Source: an uncultured delta proteobacterium
GTDB taxonomy: Bacteria; Myxococcota_A; Polyangia; Polyangiales; Polyangiaceae
DNA length: 33,294 nucleotides
Reading direction: 5' to 3'
Assembly: GCA_903870415.1 (NCBI GenBank)
Contig: CAIQDA010000077.1
Location: forward strand, 1 to 33,294
Shown here one piece after another: positions 32,118-33,294 of the stretch. Numbering within the stretch: position 1 is the stretch's first letter; each line of letters opens with the position of its first letter. The notes beneath the pieces were generated by a model that did no database searches, had not been told where the DNA came from, and saw only the letters and a program-made list of their open reading frames with translations. Made by a program: the position numbers and the translations under genes.

Positions 32118-32972
32118 TCACACCTCGAAGGAAAGACCTTCGTACGACGCGGTGCACGCCGGAAAGAGAGCCTGCGCGCGCGCTTCCTTCTTGAGCACGT
32201 CGGCGTCGGTCTGCTGCGGGTCGTGGTGAAACAAGTAGAGATGCTTCACGGTGGCCGCTGCGGCGAGCTTCGCGCCTTCGTCGAACGTGCTGTGCCCCCA
32301 ACCGACCTTCGAAGGCCCCGCGCCAGGAACTTTTCCGAGGTACTCTTCGGGCGTGTACATCGCGTCGTAAATGAGCGCGTCCACGTCTTTTGCGAGCGCG
32401 CGGATCTTCGGGTCAACGACCGCGTAGTGCTCCGTATCCGTCGCGTAGACGACGCTCTTTCCAGCGTAGTCGACGCGGTAAATCCAGACGCCGTTCGGGT
32501 GATTGCCGCGCGTGTTCGAAACGCGAATGGGGCCGAGGTCCGTGCCCGAATCGATTTCGACGACTTGGCCTTCGACGAGGTCGGTGAAGCTCATGACCGA
32601 GCCCATGTCGCCAATGTCGACTGGAAAGTTCGGGTGGTCCATTTGCCCGCCCAACGCTTCGGCGAGCGACCGCGTGGTGCTGTTGCCACCGAAAAGTTCG
32701 AAGCTGTTTCCCTTGACGAACGCGGGCGCGAAGAACGGGAACCCCTGAATGTGGTCCCAATGCACGTGGCTGAAAAACACGTAGCCCTTCAGCGGCATCT
32801 CGCGGAGCAGCTTCTGCCCCAGCAAGCGAATGCCTGTGCCCGCGTCGAAAATGAGAATGGCTTTTCCAGCGCGCATTTCGACGCAGCTCGTATTGCCGCC
32901 GAAGCGAACGGTGTCGCTGCCCGGTGTCGGGATGCTCCCGCGCACGCCCCAAAACGTTACCTGAATCGCCAT
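32118..32972 (-). CDS. Metallo-beta-lactamase-fold hydrolase
   Basis: The 284-residue cytoplasmic protein starts MAIQVTFWGVRGSIPTPG, the usual beginning of a group of MBL-fold hydrolases related to phosphodiesterases and RNase Z. The metal motif HxHxDH is complete (H69, H71, D73, H74 in FSHVHWDHIQGF). Later ligands are plausible in SNTRGNHPNGV, YATDTEH and the late HHDP. GGNTSCVEM and LIFDAGTGIRLLG are family blocks. The substrate is unknown; a cyclic nucleotide or phosphodiester is possible. The start has a GGGGA stretch ~5 bases upstream and a candidate promoter 49-78 bases upstream. No neighbour suggests a pathway. Confidence 0.88.
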   Translation of the reverse strand: MAIQVTFWGVRGSIPTPGSDTVRFGGNTSCVEMRAGKAILIFDAGTGIRLLGQKLLREMPLKGYVFFSHVHWDHIQGFPFFAPAFVKGNSFELFGGNSTTRSLAEALGGQMDHPNFPVDIGDMGSVMSFTDLVEGQVVEIDSGTDLGPIRVSNTRGNHPNGVWIYRVDYAGKSVVYATDTEHYAVVDPKIRALAKDVDALIYDAMYTPEEYLGKVPGAGPSKVGWGHSTFDEGAKLAAAATVKHLYLFHHDPQQTDADVLKKEARAQALFPACTASYEGLSFEV

Positions 32973-33020
32973 GGAATCCCCGTTGCCGTGAGGCCTCGGG
33001 CCCCGCCGGATACAGCCAAA

Positions 33021-33050
33021 AGCGTATGGGGTCCGACGCTCGTTCGTCAA
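33021..33050 (-). promoter_or_regulatory. Candidate housekeeping promoter of the MBL-fold hydrolase gene
   Basis: On the minus strand TTGACG (33050-33045) is separated by 18 bases from TACGCT (33026-33021). The -35 matches TTGACA at five of six positions and the -10 keeps the TA...T frame. Transcription would start near 33014, leaving a leader of about 40 bases before the ATG at 32972. Confidence 0.4.
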
Positions 33051-33217
33051 TATTTCTGCTGGCAATTCGACTGCCGCATCGCGGCATCGGCTCAGGCTCG
33101 TTTGCCGCGGAACAAGGCGCGATTGGCACCTCGGTCGCCCGCGCACGAGGAAATGACCGGCACAGCTAGCGCTCGGCTTCCGCCGCGACCGCTCGCCGCA
33201 ATGCTAGGGTTTCTTCA

Positions 33218-33294
33218 ATGATTCTCGCGATCGACATCGGCAATTCGAACGTCGTCCTTGGGCTCATCGACAAAGACATCGTCGGGCGGCGCGA
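33218..33294 (+). CDS. coaX: Type III pantothenate kinase, N-terminal fragment (runs off the window)
   Basis: Only the first 25 codons are present. They read MILAIDIGNSNVVLGLIDKD, matching the start of CoaX (phosphate-binding 'DxGNTN' motif, here DIGNSN). CoaX phosphorylates pantothenate in the first step of coenzyme A synthesis. The hydrolase gene at 32118-32972 is divergent from it over 245 bases. Confidence 0.85.
   Translation, partial: MILAIDIGNSNVVLGLIDKDIVGRR

Noticed and set aside
31884-33221. Plus-strand open frame of 445 codons opposite the MBL-fold hydrolase.
   Set aside because: It mirrors the hydrolase gene, has an Arg/Ala/Val composition typical of shadows, and has no ribosome site.

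Overview
The window is GC-rich, densely coded DNA that looks like a member of the Myxococcota (Polyangia-like). The reasons are two 'eukaryote-like' Ser/Thr protein kinases, several lipoproteins and secreted proteins of unknown function, a lipoprotein with two AgmX/TonB-C-like repeats, and a subtilase whose tail resembles a C-terminal sorting signal. Housekeeping genes that form operons in other bacteria stand alone here: glyS without glyQ, ruvB without ruvA or ruvC, tatA without tatBC, and hemL far from hemA. No rRNA, tRNA, CRISPR array, insertion sequence or prophage was recognised. The phylum assignment is an inference from gene content.

Left part (1-10.9 kb): the 3' end of a FliK-like hook-length-control gene; a transaldolase-like fructose-6-phosphate aldolase gene followed closely by ybeY; a histone-like HU gene; then a convergent membrane-anchored Ser/Thr kinase divergent from a HAD phosphatase. 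Next comes a tight run of acyl-CoA dehydrogenase, two-repeat lipoprotein and second acyl-CoA dehydrogenase, followed by an exported protein and hemL. hemL ends in the clearest intrinsic terminator of the window.

Middle part (10.9-22.6 kb): on the minus strand, a small lipoprotein overlaps a secreted DUF1566-like protein, and glyS is followed after 5 bases by an isolated phosphohistidine swivelling domain. On the plus strand are purU, ruvB and a lipoprotein coupled to ruvB. A minus-strand hemX-like / hemA / subtilase run follows; hemA starts with GTG inside the stop region of the hemX-like gene. Together hemA and hemL supply the C5 route to 5-aminolevulinate for tetrapyrrole synthesis.

Right part (22.6-33.3 kb): a compact minus-strand cluster contains a soluble Ser/Thr kinase with a coiled-coil tail, a small V4R-like protein, an acidic unknown protein and a DUF1232 protein. 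This is the best candidate for an undescribed signalling module. Then come a small membrane protein head-to-head with tatA, an OmpR-type response regulator with its histidine kinase, an S41 tail-specific-type protease downstream of an RpoH-like sigma factor gene, a metallo-beta-lactamase-fold hydrolase, and the first codons of coaX (type III pantothenate kinase) at the right edge.

Many long ORFs on the opposite strand of real genes are GC-rich shadows and were left out. Start codons were chosen from family alignment, Shine-Dalgarno position and overlap with neighbours.
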